A stretch of 64,000 nt of DNA from Toxonevra muliebris. Its lineage: Eukaryota > Arthropoda > Insecta > Diptera > Pallopteridae. The notes under the pieces are model-generated. The model made no database searches, was not told the DNA's origin, and was given only the letters and a program-made list of their open reading frames with translations. Both the position numbers and the translations under genes were made by a program. Of the stretch, positions 23,276 to 36,104 are shown one piece after another. Position 1 is the first letter of the stretch, and the number at the start of each line of letters is the position of its first letter. Where the stretch lies: NCBI GenBank assembly GCA_963691655.1, contig OY829327.1, positions 66,104,079-66,168,078 on the forward strand, written 5' to 3'.

Positions 23276-25573
23276 TAGTGATGATTCGATACAAGTAAAT
23301 ACTCGATGCTTTTCATTCAATTCAAGTACTTTTTTTGCTCGATGCTATATCATAAGTATTTTACTTGGTATCGGAAAAAAAGGGTCAGTATCGGATACTC
23401 GATATTTTTGGAAAATATTTATTTAAAAACTGAATTATTGCTATACAATATTTAAAATTGTGGATCGTTATACAATATTTTACAGCAATCAATAATATAT
23501 TTCAAATGCTACTGCAGAATTATTCAATATGCATGTTCAAAATATTTCAGTCCATACTGCAAAATTCCAATATGAAAATATTGCAGTACAGTATTGAAGT
23601 TCAGGAAAATAATGCACCCCATGCATGCAAAACAAAATGTTTAATGAAACCTTTGCATTAAAATAAAATATTTTTAACAAGCTATAGGCCCTTATTATGA
23701 GCTGCTTTCAACGTTCGATCTTCCCTGGTTATCGAAGATCGAATGTAAAATTCGTATTATTTTCGTCTCGAAATTTTCGTTGCGTATCGAATTTTCTGTC
23801 GAACGCAATTTTGCTTTCGATACGGTGCATGCTGAGTAATAATTGTTAAAAATTTAAGTATTTTGCTATTTCTTTTTACTTTTGGAGGACTAAAAACTAA
23901 TTTTAAACAGTTTTTGTAAATTTTTTGCAGGTATAAAATGGTAAGCAACACATTGCAGTTATAGAAACTTGTGTCATTGTTGGAAAACAAATCCTTTGAA
24001 TGCAAAGGTTCTTTCCCCAAAAGTTCTGGCGACGAAGAAAGAACTTAATGGTTTAGGATCAACCGATAATTCGCGGATTCCGCTTTTATTAGCAAAATAT
24101 ACTTTTGCTTGTATAATTGAATTTTATTCATCTTTGGCAAATACAATTTTCCTGGACATCTAAAGCCTCTGATAATACCACAGACACCGTTAGCTGTGCA
24201 AGTCCAAAAGTATTCTCATTCCCAGTGCTTAGTTGGAGTGATCTCTAAGCATAAAATCGCAGAACTGCTGCCAATTTTAATATTTTTTGATCTTGCACAT
24301 GTGCATTGCTTGAGCAGTTCATCTATAGTAGTCATCAAGTCCACAAACGCCTCCTTGGTCAGTCGAAAGTTCTGTAGAAATCTGTACACAAATTTTGTAG
24401 ATGCCAAAACTTTTTCGAAAGGCTGCACTTAATTGTTTTCTACTTCTGGCCAGTTCCATTAGCTTTCATCCTCTTATGATGAATCGTTGAACTATTATTT
24501 CGTTGTAGTCATAACAATTTTGCCCTTATTTTTTCTACTTCATTTTTAAACAAATCGTATTTATTTTTCAAAATGACGATCAGCTGACAGAAACATACTA
24601 GCGTGAACAATCCAAAATGAGCGAAATTCACAATAACGCTATTCTCTGTCGAAAGCACGTCATAATACCAAACTCAAATTCGTTCGATCAGGGCATTCGA
24701 CTACAGTCGAAGATCTGTTGATTAGTTTTCTTTCTATTATAAATTTTTTAGCGACTTGCATCTAAAAATAATAAATATCATACACTTAAGTTACCGTCAT
24801 TTCTATATGATTCACGTGTTTCCAGTGGAAATATCTCAAAACCATGATGTATAAACGAACAACTCGTGTTGAGTAGCGTAAACTGTGGGTTCAACCATGG
24901 TGTAATTTGTCTCTTTAACTCTTTGACGCCCGAATTATAATGGGGCTTGAGAAAAACCTATTGTTGTGAAATTATGGTTACTTAAGTCTTCCACAATCAT
25001 GACACCAAATTTCTTGCTTTTACATTGATTTGTATGTCCGTTATTAAAGTTTAAAAAAACATAGCTATGAAACTGTAGACAACCATTGGATAACTCCTTT
25101 TCTCCAATTTTGTGATTTTTATATTCTCTTATCTTTTATAAACATATCTGATAAAAAATTTCGGTTAGTAATAGTTTAATTCATTATTTTTTTTTTTTTT
25201 GTTAAAATAGTTCAAAAGATTTTGCTAAAAATTTTTGCTCTTAGGTCTTTTGCTGGACTTCAAAGACAAAACATAAAAAAAAATTACTTAAGCAAGAAAT
25301 TTCAAATATTCGGCAATTAGTAAACGTGAAGAATAACTAACAGAACCAAATACAAATAGTGTTAATAGTAATATCTGTTAAATATTTTATTAATGCCACA
25401 TAAAAGTGAATGTTGCATATACGCAACATTGGGTATGAAAGAGTTAAACGACTATTCGATACAAGAACATATTCGATACTTTTTTTTTGATATTTTCGGT
25501 AGCATCGATACTTTAATTCGATACAAGTAATAAGTAAAAGTATCGATACTATATGGGTATCGAATCAACACTA
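23276..25573. mobile_element. hAT-like inverted-repeat element carrying a nested Harbinger relic
   Basis: The left end TAGTGATGATTCGATACAAG and the right end on the minus strand TAGTGTTGATTCGATACCCA are inverted repeats of hAT type. The eight flanking bases are CATGTGCA (left) and CATATGCT (right), six of eight identical, compatible with an old 8 bp target duplication. No hAT transposase is left. A PIF/Harbinger fragment occupies ~23690-24720. Confidence 0.5.
23690..24720 (-). mobile_element. PIF/Harbinger relic with HARBI1-like transposase fragment
   Basis: On the minus strand, 24216-24428 encodes FVYRFLQNFRLTKEAFVDLM and further HARBI1-like sequence. After a frame break the same strand reads SEALDVQENCICQR, a segment typical of the same nuclease family. 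Ends resemble inverted repeats (left TTATTATGAGCTGCTTTCAA; right, minus strand, GTATTATGACGTGCTTTCGA). Stops and frameshifts make it a dead copy. Exact boundaries are uncertain because subterminal palindromes (TTCGATCTTC...GAAGATCGAA) confuse the edge. Confidence 0.55.
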
Positions 25574-25604
25574 CATATGCTCTATGATTTATATGCCGCT
25601 GCCA

Positions 25605-26065
25605 CAGTTGCCACTTATCCATTTAATTTTGTACCAATGTTCACAAAAAAATTTACCATATAGCGAAAAAATGTACCAATTTTTTTATATAGAATAAATA
25701 ACTTTATTAAAAACTTTTTGTCAGTTTTTGAAAGCATTATGTTGTTAAGAATTTATTTTTTTTTTAATCAAAAAATTTTCTTTTCGCAGCGGTCTGCTCA
25801 TTAAAATGAATATAATTTTAGTTAATTCTTCAAAGCACATTTCTTCCAGCCATTTTTAGTACAAATTACTTTTCGCCAAAAAGTTGTTAAGTCTGAACAA
25901 TTTTCTAATTTCTAAAGTATTTTGAAAATGTGCTTACAATTCTTAATTACTATAAAAGCTAACTTTGCCCACAGAATGTATCAAATTTTTGAAAGCATGT
26001 ACTAATGTACCAAGCAAGAACAAATTTACCAGTTTTGATTGAATTGTACCAAAGTGGCAACCTTG
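25605..26065. mobile_element. hAT-like MITE (CAGTTGCCAC ends)
   Basis: The left end CAGTTGCCACTT and right end (minus strand) CAAGGTTGCCACTTTGGTAC are inverted. Internal TGTACCAA(T/A) motifs are also arranged symmetrically. No clear 8 bp target duplication was found. It is the last transposon before the Art4 promoter region. Confidence 0.45.
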
Positions 26066-26399
26066 CACTTGAGTACCAAAAACCTCATATACCAAAGTAT
26101 AGAAGTAAAAACTTAAAATGCAATTACATTAATCTATTAGTATATTTACGCATTCATTTTAATCTATTACTATAAAAGCAAGAATGTATTTTTAGTGTTA
26201 CTTATTTAACAAACCACTTTTGATTTCGTTTTGTAAACACTTGCTATTCTTCAAATATTTAATAACTTAGGTTGTAATATGCTGTATATTTGTGTGTATA
26301 ATATATAATATTGCTTAATGTGTGTAACATTTTTTTTGTATGTATAGATAAGTTCATACATATAAGCGAACGAAGAAATACTCTTTTCATACTCTTCTG

Positions 26400-27211
26400 A
26401 GCAACACTGCGCTGTTACTTGCTGTCACTTGACAATCCAACTCGTTGCAAAATAATGAGAACGAATCCATTCGAAGCACTCGTTATTAGTTCGTTGGTTC
26501 GTTTGCGTGGTGTTTTTTGTCAAAATAAAAAAGATTTTGCGCAAGAAACAAGATAATTTCTTGAAAAGAAAAATAGATAGAAATTTGTTTTAAAATAAAA
26601 TTAAGCAACAAAAGTAAAATTGCATCATAACAGTGGTAAAATAATTGGAATCAATACTTGACGAAATTAGTGAGACAGTCTAGAAACGTGTTCTGCCCGT
26701 AAGAGCCAACAAAGAAGAAACTACCACATCCACATTGTCTGGGACAACGAGTAAATTCTGAAATCAAAGCAAATCAATATAAAATCAACAAAAAGTACCA
26801 AGCGGCAGAGCAACATCACGGCATATAATCTAAGTAATTAATGCGATTAAGACGTGATTTCTAGATTTCCATTAACGTTCAACCATAAACGTTACAGAGC
26901 AACGTTATAGCCAAACAAAAATATATACAGAGGTACAAATTAAGTCTACGAAAGTACAAGTGTGGAGAAACAAAAATTAAAATTGCATCAGGATCAACTG
27001 CAAGCACTGAGTGACTGTAGTAATTTGCAAAAAGGAAAAGAACAAAGGAAACAAACAATTGAGTGAGAGCAGATCTGAACAGAGCAGAGCAGAATAAACG
27101 AATTCATTCGAGTGCAATTGTATTGCACTAAAGACGCAGAAAAGGAAATCAGTCAATTATTAGCTTAAGCATTAGTTTTTAAATTGAAAACGAAAGCGCA
27201 AAAATTGAAAA
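26400..27211 (+). promoter_or_regulatory. Art4 upstream and 5' untranslated region (start not mapped)
   Basis: Between the last transposon (26065) and the Art4 start codon the sequence shifts to purine-rich, CAA/GAA-rich DNA typical of a fly 5' UTR, with many stops and no open frame. The transcription start could not be fixed by eye; a TSS somewhere in 26400-26700 is inference. Confidence 0.35.
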
Positions 27212-27488
27212 ATGTCGACAAACATTGAACAGCATAATATCTCCTCATCTTCAGCCATTTTGTGCCCCGCAAACAACACAGCTGCCGTCAACAATATTAC
27301 CTCGAGCTCAACTGTGAGTCTTATTGGCAGTGGTGGCTTGAGTGTTAGTGGCACCTGCAAATTTAACAACGTTGTAATTAACGAAATAACAGATGAAAAA
27401 AATTTGGAGTTCAACAACAAGTATAAGGGCAGCTGCAAGCTGTTATGTAGCTACGATTCACAGGGTGTTGTGCTGCGAATTGCACTCG
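27212..27488 (+). CDS. Art4: Art4 (CARM1/PRMT4 arginine methyltransferase), exon 1
   Basis: First coding exon of coactivator-associated arginine methyltransferase, which makes asymmetric dimethylarginine on histone H3 and transcription/splicing proteins in the nucleus. ATG at 27212 in context AAAAATGTCG; the frame is closed upstream. The donor is GCACTCG/GTAAGT, leaving one base of a Gly codon. It encodes a Ser/Asn-rich start (SSSSAILCPANNTAA) and the beginning of the N-terminal PH-like domain (SCKLLCSYDSQGVVLRIALG). The six exons sum to 1686 nt, 561 residues, close to insect CARM1 length. Confidence 0.93.
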
Positions 27489-28479
27489 GTAAGTTGTGAA
27501 TTGTGAATAAATTGAATGCTGTACCAAGGCCTGAAATGTGTTTACTGCTTGCCTTTTATGTTTCAAGTGAGATATGCATGTATGTACATATTTAAGGGCA
27601 TATATAAGGATTCTTAACATTTTATAACTACATGCATTGAGTGCTATTTGTGTTTCGTACATTATTGTCCTTGAGCTTTCGCAAAATGCTGAACCAAACT
27701 GAATACTGCATGAATGGCGTCTCTATATTGGTCTAAGCTTTGTGTTTGTTGTATCATGTGTTCTGGGGCTTTTTGATTTGCGTTAAGGGCCTTTAGTTAT
27801 TAAAATATCTCAAGGTTTTCTATTTCTACCACTTAGTAATAAAAATCCTTATTCTCTTATGGATTTAACTTAAATTATAGAGGTGACCACAAGCTTCGCA
27901 TAGCTGTTTCCATACAAGTATTTATATTTCTTCTATGTCTAACTGTAAAATTAATTCCATATAATTTGTATTACATTAGAGAAATATATGAAGAAAAGTC
28001 TCTAGTTTGGGCATGAATTTGATACATTATTCGTTTCTTGGGGAAAACACTAAATAATCGTCTTTGAGGGCGATTATAAAGATTTTCCAATCTGAACTAA
28101 CGTGGTCAACGTGGCATAGCGATTAAAAAAGAGTAAAAATTTGTTAAGAAATGTTTTCGGATTAGGCTTAAACTGTGTGTCCTTTTCATTCGTTTACACA
28201 TATAACTCGCATAATATTAATATATGCGAAAATGAAGTAGAACTTGAACCAAAAAATAATGAATTATCACTCCAAAGTAGATTGCATCAAAACTTTTATA
28301 ATATTTCTCAAAGAACCAAACTAGCCACAATAAGAAACATACTCTCTTAAGTACAAGGGGCAAAGAGAACTTTGCCAACCATGGAGTACTTTTTAGATCT
28401 AATAGCTCTACACATAGTAGTAAACATGGCAGCTAAGAGTATGTTAATAGGTTTAACTTTAAGTTGCAATGAAGATATT
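27489..28479 (+). other. Art4 intron 1, 5' part
   Basis: No gene seen. A 70-codon plus-strand frame near 28141-28350 starts with TTG, has no recognisable domain and lies just beside the LINE, so I did not call it. Confidence 0.4.
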
Positions 28480-29825
28480 TATTTATTTCTTTATTTTAAG
28501 TCTAATGGATACAAATCCTTACTGACTAGATGACAATGAAATATGTAAAAGATAGAAAATTATAAATACAATTAATTACTTAGGAGTAAATTGCATCAAT
28601 ATGCATCTTAAAACTATTTCTATTCAATGAAAAATCAATAATATTAAATTTAAAAATCCTATTAAATTCAAGTAAAGCCCTAGTAATTGGAGCATTCCTT
28701 AAATAATTAGTTTTTTGAATACTGACATGAAATAGTGCATTAACCCTTAAAGATTTAAACGGAACATTTAACCCAATTTGACCAAGTAAGACAGGACAAT
28801 CAATATTTGCACAAAGTGTGTCATAAATAAACAAATGTGATTGAATGATCCTTCTATTTTCGAGAGACTTTAAATTAATGAGTTGACAACAAGCAATGTA
28901 TGGAGGAATTGGATCAACAAAACGTAAAGGTTGAAGGGCGAAGTGAAGAAACTTCCTTTGTACTCTTTCAACATGAGTTGAGTGAACATTATAGTATGGA
29001 CTCCAAATGAATGAAGCGTACTCAAGTCTAGACCGAACCAGGCAGGTATATATTGTTTTGCGGGTGTATGGATCTTTGAAATCCTTTGCATATCGACGTA
29101 CGAAAGCTAGAAGTAACACCCAAGTCCTGCAACTCATCTACCAATTTAACGATATTTCCAATATGAAATGATGAAGAAAAGATATTAAAAGTCTTAGCGA
29201 ATCTAAGATGAAAGCATTTATTTAGATTTAATGTTAGCCCATTAGTGCAAGAGTACCAATCTGGAAGGTTATTTATGTCAGATTGTAGTAATAACGCATT
29301 AGCCGTATTGCGAATTCTACAGAAAACTTTCAAATCATCAGCATACAATAAATAATTCGAATGGTGAAAACAAGAATCGATATCATTGATGAAAAGTAAG
29401 AATAATAACGAACCAAGAATGCTACCTTGGGGAATACCAAAAAAAGCTAGAAAAGGACATGATTTTACATTTTCTATGACAACTTGGCATACCCTATTAC
29501 AAAGATAGGATTTCAGCCATAGTAGAAAGCTCGAATGGAATCCTAACGTATCTATTAGCATCCGTCATTGAAGGAAGACATACAGAATTCTGAAAAAACA
29601 CCAAGATTAGTCACTGTTGATCTTTCAGGAATAAAACCATGCTGGCAAGGGCAAATAATACTCTTGACTACGAAAAATAATTTTTTTTAACTACTTTTTC
29701 AATGAGCTTAGACATTGTAGATAATTTTGATATCGGTCTGTAATTGCGAACATAATTTTTGTTACCAGATTTAAAAATAGGTATTATATTTTAGAATAAA
29801 ATGTTGTAATTCTCGGTTACATATC
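28480..29825 (-). mobile_element. 5'-truncated, broken non-LTR retrotransposon (Jockey/CR1-type RT)
   Basis: On the minus strand, ~29820-29570 reads KNYVRNYRPISKLSTMSKLI, a reverse-transcriptase start. 29561-29028 carries the RT core with IPQGSILGSLLFLLFIND and the catalytic YADD (LLYADDLKVF). 29137-28580, in another frame, carries the thumb/C-terminal part (LVRSRLEYASFIWSPYYNVH). The 3' end at about 28480-28500 is an A-rich TAAA-type tail. Frameshifts and stops make it non-functional. It is antisense to Art4, in Art4 intron 1. Confidence 0.85.
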
Positions 29826-30429
29826 TTTGAAAGCCTCAGGAAAAAAAAGATGAGTTTTTATCGCACTGTATAACAATCATCGTTTTTGGAAATCATAGCT
29901 ATTGATACCGTACGGCCTTGCTGCTTCTATATATATGCAGTAGAAACACCCGAATGTGTTCTTATTTGCAATTTATCCTAATTTATCGGAGTTTCATGCT
30001 CGAATTGGGAATTGGTAAATGCCTCATTTAAATTTTTTAATTTTTATCGTACAATCACGAACATTATAGAAACACCCAAAAGTGCTAAACTCGTGTCCAG
30101 TTGAAAATGTCGATTCATTCCAATGTTCTAAGTGCTTTCATAAACTAAAATAGATAGAGGTGAAAGTATATAATTAGCATTGGGTTAAAAAAGTATAACT
30201 GTTTTTCTTTCTATAAGGCACCAATAGCGTACAATAAATGTGTTCCTCTGTACCTCAGTAACAGCTTATTTTGGTGTTATGTATTAAGTTTTGTGATCTG
30301 AAGCGTAGTATTTGGCGGTTATGACTCAATATATTCAATCCTATTCCTTTTGATTAGATTCGTTATAAATTATTTCTTTTTATAAAATATTAAATTTTTT
30401 CTAGTAATCTTTACATTGAATATTTTCAG
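29826..30429 (+). other. Art4 intron 1, 3' part
   Basis: Nothing recognisable beyond intronic AT-rich DNA leading to the exon 2 acceptor. Confidence 0.4.
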
Positions 30430-30564
30430 AAAACGACTCCTCTTCTAACACTTTAAAAGAATATCTGTTAACTTCCGATACTGATGCCGCTCAAGTTGGT
30501 CGTCAAACGTATGCAATTTCCCTGGAAAACGATAATGTATTATTACGTTTTTCATCGTCACATG
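30430..30564 (+). CDS. Art4: Art4 exon 2 (PH-like domain)
   Basis: The acceptor is TATTTTCAG and the donor CATG/GTAATT; 135 bp, phase matches exons 1 and 3. The peptide runs ENDSSSNTLKEYLLTSDTDA through VGRQTYAISLENDNVLLRFS, ending SSH. It continues the CARM1 N-terminal domain. Intron 1 before it is 2941 bp and carries a LINE relic. Confidence 0.92.
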
Positions 30565-30654
30565 GTAATTTTTTGCTCTACATTTCACTACTTTAAGTGA
30601 TATCTCTCAATTGATTCATATTTATTGTTTGTTTTATCTCCTTGTGCATTTCAG

Positions 30655-30857
30655 AACAACAGCGATTTCGTATACTAATCGACAATGTGAAACGACTCCG
30701 ACCCAAATCAGTATTTTCGCAACGAACTGAAGAGTCTTCCGCCTCACAATATTTCCAATTTTATGGCTATTTAAGTCAGCAGCAGAATATGATGCAGGAT
30801 TATGTGCGAACGAGCACATATCAACGTGCCATTCTCGGCAATTCATTGGATTTCCAT
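30655..30857 (+). CDS. Art4: Art4 exon 3 (linker to methyltransferase core)
   Basis: The acceptor is GTGCATTTCAG and the donor CAT/GTAAGA. It encodes [15 protein letters not shown], then the core entry [20 protein letters not shown] followed by [19 protein letters not shown]. The YFxxYGxLxxQQNMxxDxVRTxTY stretch is the conserved start of the PRMT catalytic region that folds over S-adenosylmethionine. Confidence 0.94.
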
Positions 30858-30932
30858 GTAAGACCTTAACTTACTGGCTTCGTACTTATTGCCATTAATT
30901 CCGTTCGTTTATTTCCCTTTTATAACATATAG

Positions 30933-31491
30933 AATAAGGTTGTACTTGATGTGGGCGCTGGCTCGGGTATACTATCGTTCTTTGCTGTACAAGCGGGCGC
31001 AGCCAAAGTCTATGCAATTGAAGCGTCAAATATGGCCCAATATGCACAGCAACTAGTAGAATCTAATCATGTGCAAGACAAGATAGTAGTTATGCCGGGT
31101 AAGATTGAGGAAATAGATTTGCCAGAAAAAGTTGATGTCATCATATCAGAACCAATGGGTTACATGCTGTATAATGAACGTATGTTGGAGACATATTTGC
31201 ATGCGCGCAAATGGCTTAAGCCGAGTGGAAAAATGTTTCCCACGCATGGCGATTTACATATTGCGCCCTTCTCGGATGAATCTCTTTACTCGGAGCAATA
31301 CAACAAAGCGAATTTCTGGTATCAGTCAGCATTTCATGGTGTGGACTTGACAACTTTGCACAAAGAAGGTATGAAAGAATATTTCAGGCAACCTATTGTC
31401 GATACATTTGATATACGCATTTGCATGGCTAAATCGGTACGCCATGTTTGTGACTTTCTGCGTGACAATGAGAATGATTTGCATAATATTG
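30933..31491 (+). CDS. Art4: Art4 exon 4 (SAM-binding core and double-E loop)
   Basis: The acceptor is ACATATAG and the donor ATTG/GTAAGT. It encodes motif [16 protein letters not shown] (residues ~209-223), acidic ribose-binding E235 in VYAIEAS, and the double-E loop [15 protein letters not shown] with catalytic Glu at about residues 278 and 287. It continues into the beta-barrel segment [18 protein letters not shown]. All residues needed for catalysis are present. Confidence 0.96.
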
Positions 31492-31561
31492 GTAAGTGAA
31501 TCGAAATACGATGACTAATTAATTGGTGGCGTTTTCAATGAATGTGCTTATTTTTTTATAG

Positions 31562-31984
31562 ATATTCCGCTTGAGTTTCATATTCTTCAAACTGGCATTT
31601 GCCATGGTTTGGCTTTTTGGTTCGATGTTGAATTCTGTGGCACCAATCAACAGGTGTGGCTATCAACCTCTCCTACAGCACCGCTTACACATTGGTATCA
31701 GGTACGTTGTTTACTACCAATGCCAATATTCATTAAACAAGGCCAGATCCTAACTGGCCGTGTGCTACTCGAAGCAAATCGACGCCAATCATATGACGTT
31801 ACTATTGATTTGCATATTGAAGGCACATTAATATCATCGAGCAATACTCTCGATTTGAAGAATCCCTACTTTAGGTACACAGGTGCACCGGTGCAAGCAC
31901 CTCCGGGCACTAGTACACAAAGCCCCTCCGAACAATATTGGTCGCAACTGGATTCGGCACAGGGCAGCGGTGGTGTGCGAAATG
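31562..31984 (+). CDS. Art4: Art4 exon 5 (beta-barrel, THW loop)
   Basis: The acceptor is TTTTTTATAG and the donor AATG/GTAGGT. It encodes DIPLEFHILQTGICHGLAFW and the THW loop (LSTSPTAPLTHWYQ, His435 and Trp436), which closes the PRMT active site, then the end of the beta-barrel (LTGRVLLEANRRQSYDVTID and LDLKNPYFRYTG). The end begins the C-terminal tail (QAPPGTSTQSPSEQYW). Confidence 0.95.
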
Positions 31985-32068
31985 GTAGGTATGAGAAAAA
32001 CTGTTTACTACTACGCCTATATTCTTTGTTGGAATAAATGTTATTGAATGAAATTTTATTGTTTACAG

Positions 32069-32157
32069 CTGCTAATATAGGAAATGGCATTTCAGTTAAT
32101 GGTTTGGGGGAAGCTTCCATGGACATTACTCATACGCTTATGAATCCTCAGACTTAA
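32069..32157 (+). CDS. Art4: Art4 exon 6 (C-terminal tail and stop)
   Basis: The acceptor is TTGTTTACAG. It encodes AANIGNGISVNGLGEASMDI then THTLMNPQT and TAA at 32155-32157. The tail is short compared with the transactivation tail of vertebrate CARM1, as usual in insects. Phase continues from exon 5 (split Gly/Ala codon). Confidence 0.9.
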
Positions 32158-35100
32158 TTTAATATGCACTCTCGTCACAATGATGCTACACACAACACAA
32201 AATGAGGGAATGATAGAAAAACTTCTAAATCACCATTACCACCAAGAAATGTTTTATTTTTTAAGCGAAATCGTTCAAATTTTTAAGTAAATTTATGATT
32301 TTTAATTTATTTTTTAATATTTAATTAGCTGCTAAATGATTAAAAATGTAAATTACATTTTATAAATATGTCGCAAATATCCTAATGAATATATTTAAGT
32401 TATATATATTCTTAATTTCTTTGCTAGAACTTTTTTTCGTTTTTCAATTGAAACATTTGTAGTTTTCTTTTTTAAATTGTTTTTCAATTGACAATTTTTA
32501 GAGTTGTAATGAATGCCTTTGTTAAAATATTGGTACCGATTCATCAGGCACTATCCTATGTAATTTAATTAATCAAGTAATAAGTAAAGAAAAACATACC
32601 TTATTTTACGACATATAAGCAAACAATCAAGGCAAACTATATATGAATTTAGTTTTACTAGTAAGAAGTATTTCGGTTCGACAGTTAACCAGCTCGTTTA
32701 TATGAAAAACAAAAATTAAACTACGAGCACGTAATATTTTCAAAGTTTTAATAGATGCTGGCGCTGGTTAAATTGTTAAATTGCGAAACGAAAGCTATAG
32801 TAGCGTATGTAGTTATCCAATATCTCAAGTTTGTATTAAAAACAATTACAACAATAACTGAATTTGAAAATTTTAATATAAGAGCTTCTCAAATAGATAT
32901 GCAAAAAATCAATTCAATTAGATATTATTTTCTTTCGCCCTCCACTTTAGATATCATGGTTTTAGGGCCAGTTTTCCTCCACAGCGTAATTGTTTTAAGC
33001 TTAGTTCACCATCCAAATAACTTTTGGCAGTAGAACTAATTTTTAACTCGATTTGAGATAAATCACAAACTAATTTCAACTCGAAAAAACTGAAGAAATG
33101 GCCCAAAAACTAAGATATGCTCCAAAACTAAGTAATTTACAAGAAGTCTATAATTTTTATTTATTATATTTTATTGTTTAAGAATAAAAATGTTTTTGAA
33201 TTTTTCAACTTTGTTCGTTCTGCAGTTTTTTTCAATTATGGAATATTTCATGATTTTTGTCAATACAAATAATGAAAAGTTTAATTTCAATATATATATT
33301 TTATGTAATAATAAAATTTTTTGCATTTTATTAGTTGTAACCACGTAGTGTAGTGAAAAAAAATATTTAACTATATCTTTAGTATATTTTAAATTTTGAT
33401 ATTTACTTTTTAAAATTAAGTTCGATTTATGTTATATCATATCTATATTTCGAAGTTTTTAAGAAATCATTTTTATTTTCTTGTAGTTTGTAGCCTTGCA
33501 GAGATTATGTTTAATTTAGTTAATGAAAATCATCTATATGTTTTAAAATTACATTTAATGACATTTCGCATAGCTACTTTTTATTTTTGTTAAGTATACA
33601 CAAAAACATGCATTTAGTTCTACATAAATACGTATGCGTATATAAATAATAATAATAATATAAATCTTGTATTAGTGTAGCGTTTGATCAATAAACAATT
33701 ACATTATATACAAATATCAGATAAACCGTATGCAGTTTTAATTTTTGTCGCATTTACCTTTCCTGCCGTGACATGAATAAGCTGATATTACTTATATAGG
33801 AATGAGAGCTTTGAAAAATATAGAAACTTCAATTCAATACATATTATTCAGGCAGAATAGAATAGATAAATAATAACTATGTATACAACAAAAGAGTCTG
33901 GAAGTTTTAAGGCTAAGTTAATATTCATAGGATTGGTAAGGAGGAACTCGGGCAGCTGTCTTGGCTCAATAAATTTTCAAGATATCGAAAAATAATTATT
34001 CTGAATCAAGAAATTTAGATAGTCCTGGAAATTATCGAATTGTGAGGATTCAAACGTCTTTCTTCTATCAAGATACATGCAAAATGCTCTGACTTTTTCT
34101 GATTTTTTAAAATAAAACCTTTTGAACATAAGTATAAGATAGCCTGACAACTATGATGGAAAATTAATTTCAAGCTTAATTTAGTAATGCATTAAAATTT
34201 TCATAGTTTTTATTTGAGATCAGAGACTCGCAATTTACTTGTGTGTGAAATCTCATAGAGATCTGAGAACTCTTTCGAATTTCGTCTAGGCTTTAAAAGG
34301 GATTGAATCATTTGGTTCAAACCATTGTAAAAGAGGTATTATTCCCCAATGTTGAAAATATTCATAATAGTTATTTTATACCCTATTTTAAGAAAATTTA
34401 CCGAATTAGGTTTAATTTGCTTCAGAATTTCGGGTTCGGTAAAAAATTAATTTGGTTCAAAACCTGTTGCAATCCCTGGTTCGTTCTTGTTACACATTCT
34501 TTAAAATTACAGCTAAATTGTGCTTAGAAGTTATGCATGATCAATTAAACTTATTGCAAGAATGGTTAGAACACTGGCAACAATTTCAGCAGCTTCCATT
34601 TACCTGTTATCAAAGTAAATCATTTAACTATATATCATCAACTAAGTGCTATCATTAAGCCCAGAATTGAATCGATTGTAACCTTGTCCTCAAAATTACG
34701 TTTACATAAAAACGTACAAAAGTAAGTATGTATATATCGCGCGAACAAAAGTTCTGCTATGAAAAATAAATTTAAAGTTTGAATTTTTGCTTAATCCCAT
34801 ATGAATCAACACTTTAGGGTGGAGCAGATTTAAGATTATAAACTGAAAATGGGACTAACTAATAATTGGTAAAGAATGTGTGCTTCTAGTAGCTATCCAA
34901 GGTAATGAACGTACATATGTAGGTATGTACGTTACATTACATAAAAATAGGTACCTATATATCTATGTATGTAGGTAGGTATATACCATATACATAAACA
35001 TTATATACAAGTGTCCTAGTTTTTGAATGAAACTCAATTGAAAATTTAAAGACAACATATCATATAGCGGAATACATATGTACATTTGTATGTATGAATG

Positions 35101-36104
35101 CAAACACAACTATGTATCTCCCATGCCTCATTGGTGGGTGGAATGATTTAGTTTGGTATACATATTGCCATTTACTTGTTGGCTGGCTTGTCATTTTAAC
35201 TGGGTTACATTTAGGTTGTAGTATTCAGTATGCCAAGGTAACTCTTAAGCAATTGTATACAAACAGAGAGTAAGTATAAAATGCGTTAAGTGCTCAAGGA
35301 CTTAATTTTTATGGAATTCAAGGTTTTTTTCAGAACTTTTGTCATGCTCAATGAAAATGAATTCAAACTTTAAGTGATCCAAATCCAAATTTAGAAATTA
35401 AATGAGTATTCATATTAGTGGCTTGCATAAATAACTTTTTTTTTATTTAATATCATCGGAACATTTTTCAGTGGTAGTTTTAGGGTTATTCGAAAGTGAA
35501 TACATGAGGGTATGGTACATACTATTTCTTACGTGCATCAGATATATCAAACTTGATGTAAAAAATTTCAATTATACATAAATAGGGTAGTCGCTCCACT
35601 ACAAACCAACCCATTTTTTTCATTGTAGGGCAAATCATATCCCTCACAAACATCTATGTATATTAGGGTGCCATTAAGCTATATGGCGAATTTTTTTTCA
35701 AAAAATCTATTGATGGCACCCCGTCAATCGATTCGATTTACTCCAAAAATAATCTGTGTAAAATTTCAGGTCAATTGGATAAGGGGGAATGGTGCCCCAA
35801 GAGCTCCAATATTCCGAAAAAACGGTTTTTGTGCACAAAATTCATATTTGATTGTTTATATCTCAGACATTTTTCATTTTACTTAAAAACTGTCTACAAA
35901 TTTTATAGATCTATCAAAGAGGAATAATTCACAAAAATAAATTTTTTCGGTTTTGAATAAAAGAAAAAATTTAAAAATGAAATTACCCGATTAAATCTAG
36001 CATGTTTTTCAAATGTAATTGTCCGCACAACTGCTTTTTTTTTAATTATTTGTTAAAAAAAAACATAGTAACATCTGCATAATCAAAATAAAATTTAATT
36101 AAGA
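32158..36104 (+). other. Art4 3' flank and intergenic or intronic DNA
   Basis: The first part is the Art4 3' UTR; the exact poly(A) site is not assigned. The rest is AT-rich with a (AAT)n patch near 33640-33660 and TATG/GTAGGTA-type simple repeats near 34920-34990. Frames of 70-90 codons (for example 32755-33033) show no domain and no splice support. Confidence 0.4.

Noticed and set aside
22958..23320. 120-codon minus-strand frame with RPRG/DRK repeats
   Set aside because: Produced by the GCGGTCTAAAGT tandem units of an inverted-repeat element.
31571..31753. Alternative plus-strand frame inside Art4 exon 5
   Set aside because: Shadow of the methyltransferase frame, which carries the THW loop and correct splice phases.
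35656..35886. 76-codon plus-strand frame
   Set aside because: No domain, no splice or transcript signal; sequence style is repeat-like.
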